The notes beneath the pieces are model-generated. The model saw only the letters and a list, made by a program, of their open reading frames with translations. It was not told the DNA's origin and made no database searches. The position numbers and the translations under genes are program-made. A stretch of 64,000 nt of DNA from Ruminococcus sp. (lineage in GTDB: Bacteria; Bacillota; Clostridia; Oscillospirales; Ruminococcaceae). The stretch is taken from positions 22,977-86,976 of the forward strand of contig NZ_JAFUAG010000005.1 in the NCBI RefSeq assembly GCF_017464355.1. Reading direction: 5' to 3'. Positions 25,778 to 35,224 of this stretch are shown one piece after another (position 1 is the first letter of the stretch; the number at the start of each line of letters is the position of its first letter).

Positions 25778-26728
25778 ATGGCTGAAAATGTTGTTAAGAT
25801 AGAAAACTTAGTCAAGCGTTACGGCGAGCTTATCGCCCTGGATCATCTTGACCTGGAAATAAAGGCAGGAGAAGTCTTCGGGCTGCTGGGGCCTAACGGC
25901 TCGGGCAAGACCACCACCATAAACTGTCTGCTCTCACTGCTGAGCTACGACAAGGGCAGCATTGAGATATTCGGGAAAAAGATGTCCCCCACCGCCTACG
26001 ACATCAAGAAAGACATAGGCATAATAATGCAGAACGTGGCTGTTTTTGAGGAACTGACCGTTCAGGAGAACATTGATTACTTCTGCGGGCTGTACATTAC
26101 CGACAAGGCGAAAAGAAAGCAGTATGTCGATGAGGCCATAAGCTTTGCGGGGCTGGAGGATTTCAGGAAATTCTTCCCGAAGAAGCTTTCGGGAGGCCTG
26201 CTGAGAAGGCTGAACATAGCCTGCGGCATAGCCCACAAGCCCAGGCTCATCATACTGGACGAACCTACCGTAGCCGTTGACCCCCAGAGCCGCAACAAGA
26301 TACTTGAAGGCATAGAGGAGCTCAACCGCAATGGAGCCACCATAATTTACACCTCCCACTACATGGAGGAGGTAGAGCAGATATGCACCCGCATAGCTAT
26401 CATGGACAAGGGCAGGAAGATAGCCGAGGGCACCAAGGAAGAGCTAAAGACCATGATAAAGAACACCGAGACTATCACCGTGGCGCTGCATGAGCTTCCC
26501 GAAAAGGTGCTTGACGAGATAAGCGCCCTCAGCCACATCTACAGTGCTGATTACACTGACGGCACCCTGACAGCCTGCTGCTCGGGCGGGCGCCACAACC
26601 TCATAAGGATACTGGAGATACTGCAGAAGAATGACCTGCACATAGGCAAGGTAACAACAGCACAGCCCACCCTCAACGATGTGTTCCTGGAGATAACGGG
26701 CAAGGCGCTGAGAGATAAGGAGGACTGA
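25778..26728 (+). CDS. ABC-2 exporter ATPase
   Basis: 316 residues. Walker A GPNGSGKTTTIN, Q-loop IMQNVAVFEELTVQENID, signature KKLSGGLLRRLNIA and Walker B LIILDEPTVAVDPQ, plus an H-loop TSHYMEE. The 90-residue C-terminal extension is normal for CcmA/NatA-type drug and antibiotic exporters. GGAGG precedes the ATG. It begins a three-gene unit with two permeases. Confidence 0.9.
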   Translation: MAENVVKIENLVKRYGELIALDHLDLEIKAGEVFGLLGPNGSGKTTTINCLLSLLSYDKGSIEIFGKKMSPTAYDIKKDIGIIMQNVAVFEELTVQENIDYFCGLYITDKAKRKQYVDEAISFAGLEDFRKFFPKKLSGGLLRRLNIACGIAHKPRLIILDEPTVAVDPQSRNKILEGIEELNRNGATIIYTSHYMEEVEQICTRIAIMDKGRKIAEGTKEELKTMIKNTETITVALHELPEKVLDEISALSHIYSADYTDGTLTACCSGGRHNLIRILEILQKNDLHIGKVTTAQPTLNDVFLEITGKALRDKED

Positions 26729-26729
26729 A

Positions 26730-27860
26730 ATGTTCTTTAACGAGTTCAAATACAATCTGCTTGCCACCATACGCAACCGCAGCTTTATCTTCTGGCTGAT
26801 ACTCTTCCCCATGGTGCTGGGCACACTGTTCAAGGCGGCATTTTCTGACGTTTATGCCAACGACATAAAGTTCAGCGCCATACCCGCCGCTGTGGTGGCT
26901 CAAAAAGATGACGAAGCTTTCAGGGAGGTCATCAAGGCAGTTTCAACAGGTGAAGACCCGCTGCTGAAAGTCACATATGCTGACAAGGAGGAAGCCGAGG
27001 AGCTGCTGAAAAACGGCAAGGTATACGGCATACTCACCAAGGGCGAGAGCCTGACCCTTTCGGTAGGCGCCAACGGTATCGAGGAGACCATACTCAAATC
27101 CTTTGCGGACAGATACCTCACCCAGGAAAAGCTCATAAAAGACACCGCAGAAAAAGACCCCTCGAAGATACCCGCCCTCATAGAGGTGATGCAGGAGGAA
27201 ACAAATTCTCTTAAGAAGATAAGGATCACCGACGGCGAATGCGACCCGCTGATAACCTACTTTTTCAACCTGCTGGCCATGGTGGCGGTCTGCAGCTCGG
27301 TAACGGGACTGAACATCGTTTCCAACAACCAGGCAGACCAGTCCCCTCTTGCAGCAAGAAAAGGCTGCTCGCCCACACCCAAGCTCATAAGCACCCTGGC
27401 AGTGCTTGGCAGCTGCTGGGTAGTCAGCTCAGGCTGCACCGCTTTCAGCGTAAGCTTTCTGGCCTTTGTGCTTAAGATAAACTTCGGCAGCAGGCTGGGG
27501 CTTGTATACCTTTCAACTATGATAGGCGGGATAATGGGCACCTCCATGGGCTTTATGATAGGCTCGCTGGTAAGGGGCAGCGAAGGCAGAAGAAACGCTG
27601 CGGCCATGCTGATCTCCGTAGGCGGAAATTTCCTCAGCGGCCTGATGATAGCTGACATCAAGCCCGCCATAATGGAGAAAGCCCCCATAGTCAACGCACT
27701 TAACCCCTCAGCGGTGGTATGTGACAGCCTGTACTACTTAAACCTTGACAGGGACTACGACCGCTATATCGGCAAGCTCATCACCATGCTGGCAATGACC
27801 GTGATATTCACGGCGGTGGGCTTCATCTTCACAAGGAGGAAGAAATATGCAACTCTTTAA
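26730..27860 (+). CDS. ABC-2 exporter permease 1
   Basis: 376 residues. One N-terminal helix (SFIFWLILFPMVLGTLF), a soluble extracytoplasmic stretch to about 165, then five or six helices (for example YFFNLLAMVAVCSSVTGLNIV) to the end RRKK. This is the ABC2_membrane_3 (YhgE/NodJ-like) layout. It begins one base after the ATPase stop behind AAGGAGG. The transported compound cannot be read. Confidence 0.88.
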   Translation: MFFNEFKYNLLATIRNRSFIFWLILFPMVLGTLFKAAFSDVYANDIKFSAIPAAVVAQKDDEAFREVIKAVSTGEDPLLKVTYADKEEAEELLKNGKVYGILTKGESLTLSVGANGIEETILKSFADRYLTQEKLIKDTAEKDPSKIPALIEVMQEETNSLKKIRITDGECDPLITYFFNLLAMVAVCSSVTGLNIVSNNQADQSPLAARKGCSPTPKLISTLAVLGSCWVVSSGCTAFSVSFLAFVLKINFGSRLGLVYLSTMIGGIMGTSMGFMIGSLVRGSEGRRNAAAMLISVGGNFLSGLMIADIKPAIMEKAPIVNALNPSAVVCDSLYYLNLDRDYDRYIGKLITMLAMTVIFTAVGFIFTRRKKYATL

Positions 27861-28986
27861 GCTGTTCATGCGCATACTCAAGAAGAAGCTGCCCCTTGCC
27901 ATGGTCTACGTTGTGGTCTTCATGTTACTCTGCGTGGCTTTCTCGGCAAACGGTGACAACGAGGGCTCCTTCGAGGAAAGCAAGGTCAGCGTGGTCATCA
28001 CCGACAATGACAACACCCCTGAAAGCAAGGCGCTGACAGACTACATCGCAAGCAGGCAGAAGGTCGTGGAAACGAAGATACCCGTAAAGGACGCACTCTT
28101 CTACAACCAGATAAGCTTTTCACTGACCATAAACGAGGGCTATGCCCACAGGCTCGCCGGGGGTGACACTGAGGCGCTGTTTACCCAGGAATATGTCCAC
28201 GAAAGCTACGGGGCTGCCTACATGACCAGCTTCCTTGATGAGTATGTGAGCTGTATAAGGGCAGCAATGCTCTCGGGGGAGGATACCTTGACAGCCGCAG
28301 GCAGCGCAGCCTCCGCCATGGATACTGCCGCTGAGGTAGAAATGCTTTCATCAGACGCGGGCAAGCTCACAGGGCTGCTAAGCGGCCACGGATTTTTCAG
28401 GTACCTGCCCTATGTCATACTTTCAGTCATGATGATGTCGCTGTCATCGGTGCTGATATCCATAAACAGCAAGGAGGTACGCTACCGCACCAACTGTTCA
28501 TCTGTCAGCCCCACCTCTTATGTCATGCAGCTGCTGGGCGGCAGCGTGGAATTCATGCTGGGGGTATGGCTATTGTTCATGGTGCTGGGCGCCGTACTTG
28601 AAGGAGGCTTCAGCGGAAGAGGCTGGCTGCAGGTGCTGAACAGCTTTGTATTCTCCATAGTTGCTACCCTGATAGCTGCCATGATCTCCCTGCTGCTGAG
28701 ATCGGCTCAGGCAGTTACACTGATAAGCAATGTAGTGGGTCTGGCCATGAGTTTTATCAGCGGCGTGTTCGTGCCCCAGTCGATAATGAACAGCAGCGTG
28801 CTGGCAGTGGGCAAGTTCATGCCCATGTACTGGTACACAAAGGCAAATGAGATGATAGTAGGCACAGAAGTCTACCATACAAACGAATACGTACAATGCC
28901 TGCTGATACAGGCAGGCTTCGCGGCGGCGCTGGCAGCCGTGACACTGGTGATATTCAGGCTGAAAATGAAAACAAACGAAAACTAA
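27847..28986 (+). CDS. ABC-2 exporter permease 2
   Basis: 379 residues with the same plan as the preceding permease: one N-terminal helix (LAMVYVVVFMLLCVAFSANG), an outside domain to about 175, then helices ending in IFRLKMK. It overlaps the preceding gene by 14 bases, so the two are coupled and probably form a heterodimer. GGAGGAAG is inside the upstream gene. Confidence 0.88.
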   Translation: MQLFKLFMRILKKKLPLAMVYVVVFMLLCVAFSANGDNEGSFEESKVSVVITDNDNTPESKALTDYIASRQKVVETKIPVKDALFYNQISFSLTINEGYAHRLAGGDTEALFTQEYVHESYGAAYMTSFLDEYVSCIRAAMLSGEDTLTAAGSAASAMDTAAEVEMLSSDAGKLTGLLSGHGFFRYLPYVILSVMMMSLSSVLISINSKEVRYRTNCSSVSPTSYVMQLLGGSVEFMLGVWLLFMVLGAVLEGGFSGRGWLQVLNSFVFSIVATLIAAMISLLLRSAQAVTLISNVVGLAMSFISGVFVPQSIMNSSVLAVGKFMPMYWYTKANEMIVGTEVYHTNEYVQCLLIQAGFAAALAAVTLVIFRLKMKTNEN

Positions 28987-29011
28987 GTGCAGGAAAAAAG
29001 GAGAACAAAAA

Positions 29012-29767
29012 ATGTTAGCGATATACCTCAGCGGAACAGGAAACACAAAACATTGTATAGAGAAGCTCGCAAAGCTCATAGATGAGAACACAGAGATACT
29101 GCCCATTGAGAGCGAGGGAATAAAGGAGAAGATAGCGGCGGCAGATGATATCATACTCGGGTACCCCACCCAGTTTTCCAACGCACCCATTATGGTTCGG
29201 GACTTTATAAAGCACAACGACATCTGGCGGGGCAAGCGGGTGCTTTGTGTGGCTACCATGGGTCTTTTCAGCGGCGACGGCGCAGGCTGTGCCGCAAGGC
29301 TGCTGCGAAAACAAGGCGCTGAGATACTGGGCGGGCTGCACATACATATGCCCGATTCTATCAGTGACAACAAAATGCTGAAAAAGTCCCTTGAAGAGAA
29401 CAAGGCCATTATCGCCGAGGCTGACCGCAAGATAGAACGCACCGCCGCAGAGATACGCTCAGGGAAATACCCCACCGAGGGCATACGCCCATATTCCCGT
29501 GCGATAGGCCTGTTCGGCCAGCGCCTGTGGTTCTACGGCAAGACCCTCGATTATTCCGACAAGCTGAAAATAAGCGATGAATGCATAGGCTGCGGCAAAT
29601 GCAGCAGCGTGTGTCCCATGAAAAATCTCTCCATAAAAAACGGCAGGGTCGAAACAAAGGGCAGCTGTACCATGTGCTACCGCTGTGTCAGCCAGTGCCC
29701 CAAAAAGGCCATTACTCTGCTGGGCAGCAAGATATACGAGCAGTGCAGATTTGACAGGTATGTATAA
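29012..29767 (+). CDS. EFR1-type flavodoxin plus two-[4Fe-4S] ferredoxin
   Basis: 251 residues. The N-terminal 150 residues form a flavodoxin-like domain (YLSGTGNTKHCIEKL binds FMN phosphate; LGYPTQFSNAP). The C-terminal 65 hold two ferredoxin motifs: CIGCGKCSSVCP and CTMCYRCVSQCP. The combination matches the EFR1 family of clostridial electron-transfer proteins. AAAAGGAG precedes the ATG, 25 bases after the second permease gene, so it may be read with the exporter operon. Its redox partner is unknown. Confidence 0.9.
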   Translation: MLAIYLSGTGNTKHCIEKLAKLIDENTEILPIESEGIKEKIAAADDIILGYPTQFSNAPIMVRDFIKHNDIWRGKRVLCVATMGLFSGDGAGCAARLLRKQGAEILGGLHIHMPDSISDNKMLKKSLEENKAIIAEADRKIERTAAEIRSGKYPTEGIRPYSRAIGLFGQRLWFYGKTLDYSDKLKISDECIGCGKCSSVCPMKNLSIKNGRVETKGSCTMCYRCVSQCPKKAITLLGSKIYEQCRFDRYV

Positions 29768-29789
29768 AAAACAGCCGCCGCAAATGAAA

Positions 29790-29824
29790 AGCCCCGGGAA
29801 ATGCTTTTGACAGATCCCGGGGCT
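29790..29824. terminator. Bidirectional terminator between convergent genes
   Basis: Stem AGCCCCGGGA / TCCCGGGGCT (29790-29799 and 29815-29824). On the minus strand it is followed by TTTTC, so it mainly ends the P-type ATPase gene; AACAGC/GCTGTT pairs flank it. Confidence 0.8.
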
Positions 29825-29830
29825 GTGCTG

Positions 29831-32446
29831 TTATGCTTTCTTTGATTTTTTCACAAGTACGACTACCTCATGTGCGACCAGGGGCATGATCGAAAGGATC
29901 AGGACCAGTCCCCACATAGCGCCTGTCATCTTAACGGTACCGAATATATTTCTCAGGAAAGGTATCTCGGTAACTGCCAGCTGACCAAGCAGACCTACTG
30001 CCAGAGCAAGTATCATTATCTTGTTGTCCAGATGATTGAATTTGAACAGTGAAGTTTCGGTATCACGCATACCTATGGCATGGAACAGCTCGGATACTGC
30101 AAGGGTGCAGAAGGCAAGCGTCTGGGACTTCATCAGTATCTCCTTATCAGCGAAGCGATCGATGATGTTCCCGAGGCTGAATGCTGTTCCCGCTGATGAA
30201 AGCTCCCTTATGGGCGTATACAGGAAAGCGATTAGGGTCACAACTGCGATGATAACGCTGTAAAGCCCCACCTTGAAATATCCGCCGTCAGCAAAGATAG
30301 ACTCGCCGTTTTTGCGGGGTTTCTTGTTCATTACATCAGATGATGAGTTGGGATCGACACCCAGTGCAAAGCAGGGCAGGGAGTCGGTGAGGAGATTTAC
30401 CCACAGTATGTGTACGGCCTTGAGGGGTGCCGCAAAGCCTGCCGCGATAGCCGCAAACATTACCACGACTTCGCTTATATTCGAGGACAGCGCAAAGAGG
30501 ATAGACTTCTTGACATTCTCGTAAATGTTCCTGCCCTCCTTGACAGCCTTTTCTATGGTGGTGAATTTGTCGTCCTGCAGAACTATGTCTGCGGCACCCT
30601 TGGCAACATCGGTACCTGTTATGCCCATTGCAACACCGACATCAGCCGCTTTAAGCGAGGGTGCGTCGTTCACGCCGTCGCCTGTCATGGAAGCGATATT
30701 GTTGTTGGCCTGTATGGCCTTTACTATCCTGACCTTGTGTTCGGGGGAAACTCTTGCAAAGATCGAAAGCCCGGGAACTCGCTCGCGCAGCTCCTCATCG
30801 CTCATCTCGTCCAGCTCGTGACCCATTACGCATTCATCGGGTCTTTCTGCTATGCCCAGCTTTTTGGCTATGGCAAGGGCAGTGTCCTTGTGGTCGCCTG
30901 TTATCATGACAGTCTTTATGCCTGCACGCTTGAAGGTGCTGATAGACTCGACCACCTCAGGTCTTTCGGGGTCTATCATACCTATCATGCCGATGTAGGT
31001 AAGCCCCTGTTCAACAGCGTCCCTGTTATCCTCACGGACAGCCAGCGAAAGCACACGCAGTGCCTCAAAGGACATCTCCGACATGGCATTGGAAATAAGG
31101 GTCATATCCTCATTTGTTATCTCACGGACAGCACCGTTGACCCTTATGTGGGTACACCTCATCAGCAGTTCATCGGTAGAGCCTTTGGTGTAGGATATTA
31201 TCTTTCCGTCCTCGGTGGTATGAACGGTGGTCATGAGCTTTCTTTCCGAATCGAAAGCCTTTTCGTTTATACGGGGCACAGACTTTTCCGTGGCCGCCTT
31301 TTCAATGCCGTATCTCTTTGCAAAGGCCACAAGGGCAGTCTCGGTGGGGTCGCCTACCTCGGTGCCGTCAGAAGCGATAGAAGCGTCATTACAAAGCATA
31401 AGCCCCTTTATGAGCGTATCGTGCTTATCCTTATCAAGGGTATCAAGGTCGATGTACTCACCGTTCTCAAAAGCCTTTACAACGGTCATCTTGTTCTGGG
31501 TAAGGGTGCCTGTTTTATCAGAGCATACATAGCTTACCGCGCCCAGGGTCTCAACAGCGGGCATATTCTTGACTATGGCATTTATCTTTGCCATTCTCTG
31601 CATACCCAGGGCAAGCACTATGGTGACGATAGTGGGTATTCCCTCGGGGATAGCCGCAACTGCCAGGGAAACCGCCGTCATGAGAAGCTCCAGCACCTCT
31701 CTGCCCTGGAGTATGCCTATGAGGAACACCACTGCACATATGATGATAACTGCAATGCCCAGGGTACGGCTGAGTTCGTCCATGCCTTTCTGCAGGGGCG
31801 AGGGCTTTTCCTTTTCCTGCCCTACCATATCGGCTATCTTGCCTATCTGGGTATCCATGCCCGTGTGTACGACTTCACCTATGCCTCGCCCGAAGGTGAC
31901 AACGGTGGTCATATATGCAAGGTCAAGGCGGTCGCCTATGCCTGTCTTTTCATCAGGCACGAAGTTCTCGTCCTTTTCCACAGGTACAGATTCGCCCGTG
32001 AGTGCCTTTTCGTCCATCATCAGGCGGGCTGTTTCAAGCAGTTTCAGGTCGGCAGGTACCTGCTTGCCCGCTTCAAGTACAACGATATCGCCGACGACCA
32101 GTTCCTCCGAGGATATCTCCCTGGTCTCACCGTCGCGGATAACGGTGGCTTTCAGCACAGACATCTTCTTCAGCGCGTCAAGAGCCTTCTGCGCCTTGCC
32201 CTCCTGCACCACGCCTATCACCGCATTGGCTATGACGATGACCAGCATGATGACAGCTTCGCCGTAATCGTGCAGTATTATCGAGATTATGATAGCCGCA
32301 CCAAGTATCGCATTGGTGAAGTTCAGTATCTGTGCAAGAAACATCTGCAATAATGTTTTCTGCTTTTCCTCTTTCAGGCAGTTACGTCCGTTCTCACTAA
32401 GACGTTTTTCGGCTTCTGCCTGCGTAAGCCCCGTAAATTTAGCCAT
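29831..32446 (-). CDS. P-type calcium-transporting ATPase (PMCA/SERCA-like)
   Basis: 871 residues, full length. N-terminal GLTQAEAEKRLSENGRN cation-ATPase motif, TGES actuator loop (ALTGESVPVEK), phosphorylation motif CSDKTGTLTQNKM with the Asp near 315, MITGDHKDTA, and hinge TGDGVNDAPSLK; ten hydrophobic helices including PEGIP in helix 4 (VAAIPEGIPTIV) and NLLTDSLP in helix 6, both typical of Ca-selective type II pumps. It exports Ca2+ or a related cation using ATP. Monocistronic: strong promoter at 32480-32508, AAAGGAGC before the ATG. Confidence 0.93.
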   Translation of the reverse strand: MAKFTGLTQAEAEKRLSENGRNCLKEEKQKTLLQMFLAQILNFTNAILGAAIIISIILHDYGEAVIMLVIVIANAVIGVVQEGKAQKALDALKKMSVLKATVIRDGETREISSEELVVGDIVVLEAGKQVPADLKLLETARLMMDEKALTGESVPVEKDENFVPDEKTGIGDRLDLAYMTTVVTFGRGIGEVVHTGMDTQIGKIADMVGQEKEKPSPLQKGMDELSRTLGIAVIIICAVVFLIGILQGREVLELLMTAVSLAVAAIPEGIPTIVTIVLALGMQRMAKINAIVKNMPAVETLGAVSYVCSDKTGTLTQNKMTVVKAFENGEYIDLDTLDKDKHDTLIKGLMLCNDASIASDGTEVGDPTETALVAFAKRYGIEKAATEKSVPRINEKAFDSERKLMTTVHTTEDGKIISYTKGSTDELLMRCTHIRVNGAVREITNEDMTLISNAMSEMSFEALRVLSLAVREDNRDAVEQGLTYIGMIGMIDPERPEVVESISTFKRAGIKTVMITGDHKDTALAIAKKLGIAERPDECVMGHELDEMSDEELRERVPGLSIFARVSPEHKVRIVKAIQANNNIASMTGDGVNDAPSLKAADVGVAMGITGTDVAKGAADIVLQDDKFTTIEKAVKEGRNIYENVKKSILFALSSNISEVVVMFAAIAAGFAAPLKAVHILWVNLLTDSLPCFALGVDPNSSSDVMNKKPRKNGESIFADGGYFKVGLYSVIIAVVTLIAFLYTPIRELSSAGTAFSLGNIIDRFADKEILMKSQTLAFCTLAVSELFHAIGMRDTETSLFKFNHLDNKIMILALAVGLLGQLAVTEIPFLRNIFGTVKMTGAMWGLVLILSIMPLVAHEVVVLVKKSKKA

Positions 32447-32479
32447 AGCTGTGTTTGCTCCTTTTTTCAGATACTATTC

Positions 32480-32508
32480 ATTATACATCAACTTACAGTA
32501 ACTGTCAA
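32480..32508 (-). promoter_or_regulatory. Consensus promoter of the P-type ATPase
   Basis: On the minus strand TTGACA (32508-32503), 17-bp spacer, TATAAT (32485-32480). Confidence 0.85.
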
Positions 32509-32554
32509 TATTCAGTCAGATGATAAGAAAGCTCAGCCTGTGCCCAAAGAAAAC

Positions 32555-32588
32555 AGCGGCCGCACCATTGAGTTCGCGGGCGGCCGCT
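32555..32588 (-). terminator. Terminator of pheA-ispF
   Basis: 9-bp stem AGCGGCCGC / GCGGCCGCT (32555-32563 and 32580-32588), followed on the minus strand by GTTTTC. Confidence 0.75.
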
Positions 32589-32597
32589 TTGCTGTTT

Positions 32598-33071
32598 TTA
32601 CACATTCTCCAGCAGTACCACTGCTGTGGCTGAAATGCCAAGACCCTCTCCAGTGAAGCCGAGGTGTTCCTCGGTGGTGGCTTTTACCGAGATCCTGCTC
32701 ACATCGCAGCCTATGACATTTGCTATATTCGTTCTCATTTCCATGATATAGGGTGCGAGCTTGGGCTGCTGGCAGCATATGGTCATATCAGCATTGCTGA
32801 ACACATATTCGCTGTCCTCCAGCAGTTCGCACACTTTATCCAGCAGCTTCATGCTATCAGCGCCCTTGTACTCAGGGTCGGTATCAGGGAAAAGCTTGCC
32901 TATATCCCCCAGAGCCAGCGCACCGAGAATGGCGTCCATAAGTGCGTGTACCAGCACATCAGCGTCCGAATGGCCATCGAGGCCTTTTTCAAAGGGTATA
33001 TCCACCCCGCCGAGTATGAGCTTTCTGCCCTCGGTGAGCCTGTGTACATCATAACCGTGACCTATACGCAT
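32598..33071 (-). CDS. ispF: 2-C-methyl-D-erythritol 2,4-cyclodiphosphate synthase
   Basis: 157 residues, the normal length; fifth step of the MEP isoprenoid pathway. Metal-site residues show in [12 protein letters not shown] (Asp 8, His 10) and [20 protein letters not shown] (His 42 region); later [16 protein letters not shown] carries the CDP-binding end. It starts 3 bases after the pheA stop, so the two form an operon, an unusual partner for ispF (ispD is commoner). Confidence 0.96.
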   Translation of the reverse strand: MRIGHGYDVHRLTEGRKLILGGVDIPFEKGLDGHSDADVLVHALMDAILGALALGDIGKLFPDTDPEYKGADSMKLLDKVCELLEDSEYVFSNADMTICCQQPKLAPYIMEMRTNIANVIGCDVSRISVKATTEEHLGFTGEGLGISATAVVLLENV

Positions 33072-33074
33072 ATC

Positions 33075-34187
33075 CTATACCTCCTCATAGTTTCCTAAGA
33101 ATTTGAAATAGCTCAGTTCCTGCTCCAGCTCGCTCAGCAGCTTTGCCACCTCGGGGCTGTCGATATTGCCGTGGAAATCCAGATAGAACACCACATCAAA
33201 ATCCGTATTGGCAATTGGCATACTCTCTATCATGGAAAGATTCAGCCCTGCCACCGAGAACTTCGTCAGCAGCCTGTACAGCGATGAGCTCTGGTGGGGC
33301 AGCGCCAGGCATACCGATATGGTGTTTGCATTGGCGGACTTAAGAGTTTCCCGCGAGATGAGAATAAACTTGGTATAATTCTCCGTGGCATTCTGGATAT
33401 TTTTTTCAAGTATATCCAGCCCGAACTCATTGGCCGCATTCTCAGAGCAGATAGCCGCATAGGGCTCATCGCTTTCCCTGATGAACTTGGCTGCCAGGGA
33501 AGTATTTGCATAGCGGTGGGTCTTGAAGCCATGCTCGTTTATAAAATCAGAGCATTGCTGCAGTCCCTGTTCGTGGGAATATACCGCCTTTATATCCTCC
33601 ATTTTAACGCCCTTTTTCACAGCCAGGCAGTGGGAGATACGCAGCTTTGTTCCCGCGCATATCTTGAAATCATACCGCTTCATCAGGTCATAGGTCTGTG
33701 CCACCGAACCCGCTGTAGAATTGACTATGGGCAGTATACCATACTCAGCCTCGCCCTCAGCCACGGCCTTGAAGATATCTTCAAACTCCTCATGGAAGAC
33801 AGGCTCGAACTCATCAAAGAGGTTTGAGCAGGCAATGTGGTTATAGGAACCGTTAGTCCCGGGGACAGCTACCGTATGCCTGCCCGAAAGCTCCAGGGGC
33901 TTGTACTTTATGCTTTCCGCGTCAGCGAAAAACTGCTGGTACTGCATACACTTCGATATATCCATCATAGTCTGGAAATACACCCGTGTAGCCCCTTTGA
34001 GGTCATCAGGCGCCGAGGCTGTCACCCTGTCGATTATCTCCCTCTCCCTGTCCTTGTGGAAGACGGGCAGGTCGTTGGCTATCTTGTATTCCGCCACCTG
34101 GTAGCAGAGCCGCATACGCTTGGTAAAAAGCTCCTGCAGCTGCTTATCTACCTCGTTTATCTCAAGTCTTAATTCTTTCAGATCCAT
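33075..34187 (-). CDS. pheA: Bifunctional chorismate mutase / prephenate dehydratase
   Basis: 370 residues; makes phenylpyruvate from chorismate for phenylalanine. Residues 1-85: AroQ chorismate mutase (LRLEINEVDKQLQELFTKRM, VFHKDREREII). Residues 105-280: dehydratase (AVPGTNGSYNHIA; GILPIVNSTAGSV; SHEQGLQQCSDFI; NYTKFILISRE). Residues 295-370: ACT domain with GLNLSMIESMPI, for feedback by phenylalanine. Promoter TTGCAA-17-TAAAAT lies at 34220-34248. Confidence 0.95.
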   Translation of the reverse strand: MDLKELRLEINEVDKQLQELFTKRMRLCYQVAEYKIANDLPVFHKDREREIIDRVTASAPDDLKGATRVYFQTMMDISKCMQYQQFFADAESIKYKPLELSGRHTVAVPGTNGSYNHIACSNLFDEFEPVFHEEFEDIFKAVAEGEAEYGILPIVNSTAGSVAQTYDLMKRYDFKICAGTKLRISHCLAVKKGVKMEDIKAVYSHEQGLQQCSDFINEHGFKTHRYANTSLAAKFIRESDEPYAAICSENAANEFGLDILEKNIQNATENYTKFILISRETLKSANANTISVCLALPHQSSSLYRLLTKFSVAGLNLSMIESMPIANTDFDVVFYLDFHGNIDSPEVAKLLSELEQELSYFKFLGNYEEV

Positions 34188-34219
34188 AATATCACCCTAA
34201 CGATAAAAAGTACTCCTAT

Positions 34220-34248
34220 ATTTTACCACGTTTTCCCGATTTTTGCAA
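34220..34248 (-). promoter_or_regulatory. Promoter of pheA-ispF
   Basis: On the minus strand TTGCAA (34248-34243), 17-bp spacer, TAAAAT (34225-34220). Confidence 0.65.
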
Positions 34249-34303
34249 TAGCTTTTTCCGCAGCATTTTACAGACATTGCTGACCTGATATCATCATCAG
34301 AAA

Positions 34304-34336
34304 CAAAAACACTCCTGTCAGTTACGACAGAAGTGT
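34304..34336 (-). terminator. Terminator after khpA
   Basis: On the minus strand ACACTTCTGTC / GACAGGAGTGT (34336-34326 and 34319-34309) with a short loop, then TTTTTG. One G-T pair. Confidence 0.85.
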
Positions 34337-34353
34337 CAAAACGCAAATATCGC

Positions 34354-34587
34354 TTAGTCTATCTCGACCATTATCTTCTGGCCGACCTTGGAAGCAGCTG
34401 CTCTCATAACAACTCTGATAGCCTTAGCTATCCTTCCCTGCTTACCGATAACTCTGCCCATGTCGTCAGCTGCAACGTGGAGGTGGTAAACTATAACACC
34501 CTCATCGTTGGGCTCATCAGCAGTAACTTCGATAGCGGTCTTGTCCTCGACCAGATCAGCTACGATAGTTTCGAGTAATTCTTTCAT
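34354..34587 (-). CDS. khpA: KH-domain RNA-binding protein KhpA
   Basis: 77 residues. The KH GxxG loop is visible as GRVIGKQGRIAKAIRVVM. KhpA (YlqC) binds RNA with KhpB and affects cell elongation and division. It follows rpsP as in most Firmicutes, but the rimM-trmD-rplS genes that normally come next are absent; a terminator ends the operon here. Confidence 0.94.
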   Translation of the reverse strand: MKELLETIVADLVEDKTAIEVTADEPNDEGVIVYHLHVAADDMGRVIGKQGRIAKAIRVVMRAAASKVGQKIMVEID

Positions 34588-34624
34588 CTAAATGCTCCTC
34601 CTTAACACTTCCCGCAAGAGTATA

Positions 34625-34660
34625 TCGGTAAGGCGGGTGCGGGATAGTTTGCCTTACCGA
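34625..34660 (-). promoter_or_regulatory. Hairpin between rpsP and khpA
   Basis: Perfect 10-bp stem TCGGTAAGGC / GCCTTACCGA (34660-34651 and 34634-34625 on the minus strand) with a 16-base loop in the 86-base gap. No T-run, so it is likely an mRNA stabiliser or partial attenuator. Confidence 0.5.
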
Positions 34661-34673
34661 CGGAAGACGCAAA

Positions 34674-34916
34674 TTACAGTGTGCCGTTCTTCTTCAGGAT
34701 AGCCTTTACTGTATCAGTAGGCTGTGCGCCCTTTGCGATCCAGCTCTTTACCTTCTCGTCATCTACCTTTACCAGGGAAGGCTCCTTAGTGGGGTCATAG
34801 TAACCCAGCTCCTCGATAAATCTGCCATCTCTGGGGTATCTGGAGTCAGCAACAACGAGTCTGTAGAAAGGTGCCTTCTTGGCGCCCATTCTTCTCAGTC
34901 TGATCTTTACTGCCAT
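34674..34916 (-). CDS. rpsP: 30S ribosomal protein S16
   Basis: 80 residues. [40 protein letters not shown] and the end [13 protein letters not shown] are typical of S16. GGAGGTGAA precedes the ATG at 34916. It lies in the ylxM-ffh-rpsP-khpA order. Confidence 0.97.
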   Translation of the reverse strand: MAVKIRLRRMGAKKAPFYRLVVADSRYPRDGRFIEELGYYDPTKEPSLVKVDDEKVKSWIAKGAQPTDTVKAILKKNGTL

Positions 34917-34985
34917 TTTAAATTCACCTCCGTACTTTCCTTAAAATAATATATCAAGCGGGGAACTCCGCATTGAAAACTTACA

Positions 34986-35186
34986 TCAAACGAATATCAT
35001 CACTATACCGACGATCATTACAACTATGCCGCAAAACATATACAATATGCGGGCATTCTTTCTGCCGATCTGCTCAACGGCTCTGCGCATCTTTATAGCT
35101 GAGAAAAAAAGATCCCAATCTTTATATGCGCCCCAGAAAAGGTAAAAACCAAAGCCAAGCAGAAGTATGACCCTAATAAAACTCAA
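34986..35186 (-). CDS. Small two-helix membrane protein, 66 aa (paralogue of the 62-aa neighbour)
   Basis: 66 residues with an N-terminal helix (VILLLGFGFYLFWGAY), a short basic loop (KMRRAVEQIGRKNARI), and a C-terminal helix (MFCGIVVMIVGIVMIFV). The pattern and spacing match the 62-aa protein encoded just upstream, so the two arose by duplication. The two-helix plan resembles small immunity-type membrane proteins (Imm17-like), but no toxin is near; the assignment is weak. Confidence 0.6.
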   Translation of the reverse strand: MSFIRVILLLGFGFYLFWGAYKDWDLFFSAIKMRRAVEQIGRKNARILYMFCGIVVMIVGIVMIFV

Positions 35187-35224
35187 TCTGACTTAAACTC
35201 CTTTCAGGCAGCATTCCATCTGCC

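Noticed and set aside
30410-32353. Very long open frame (647 codons) on the plus strand opposite the P-type ATPase
   Set aside because: It is the antisense of a clear P-type ATPase gene, is rich in His, Tyr and Cys with no domain, and has no ribosome site. Such frames arise from codon bias.
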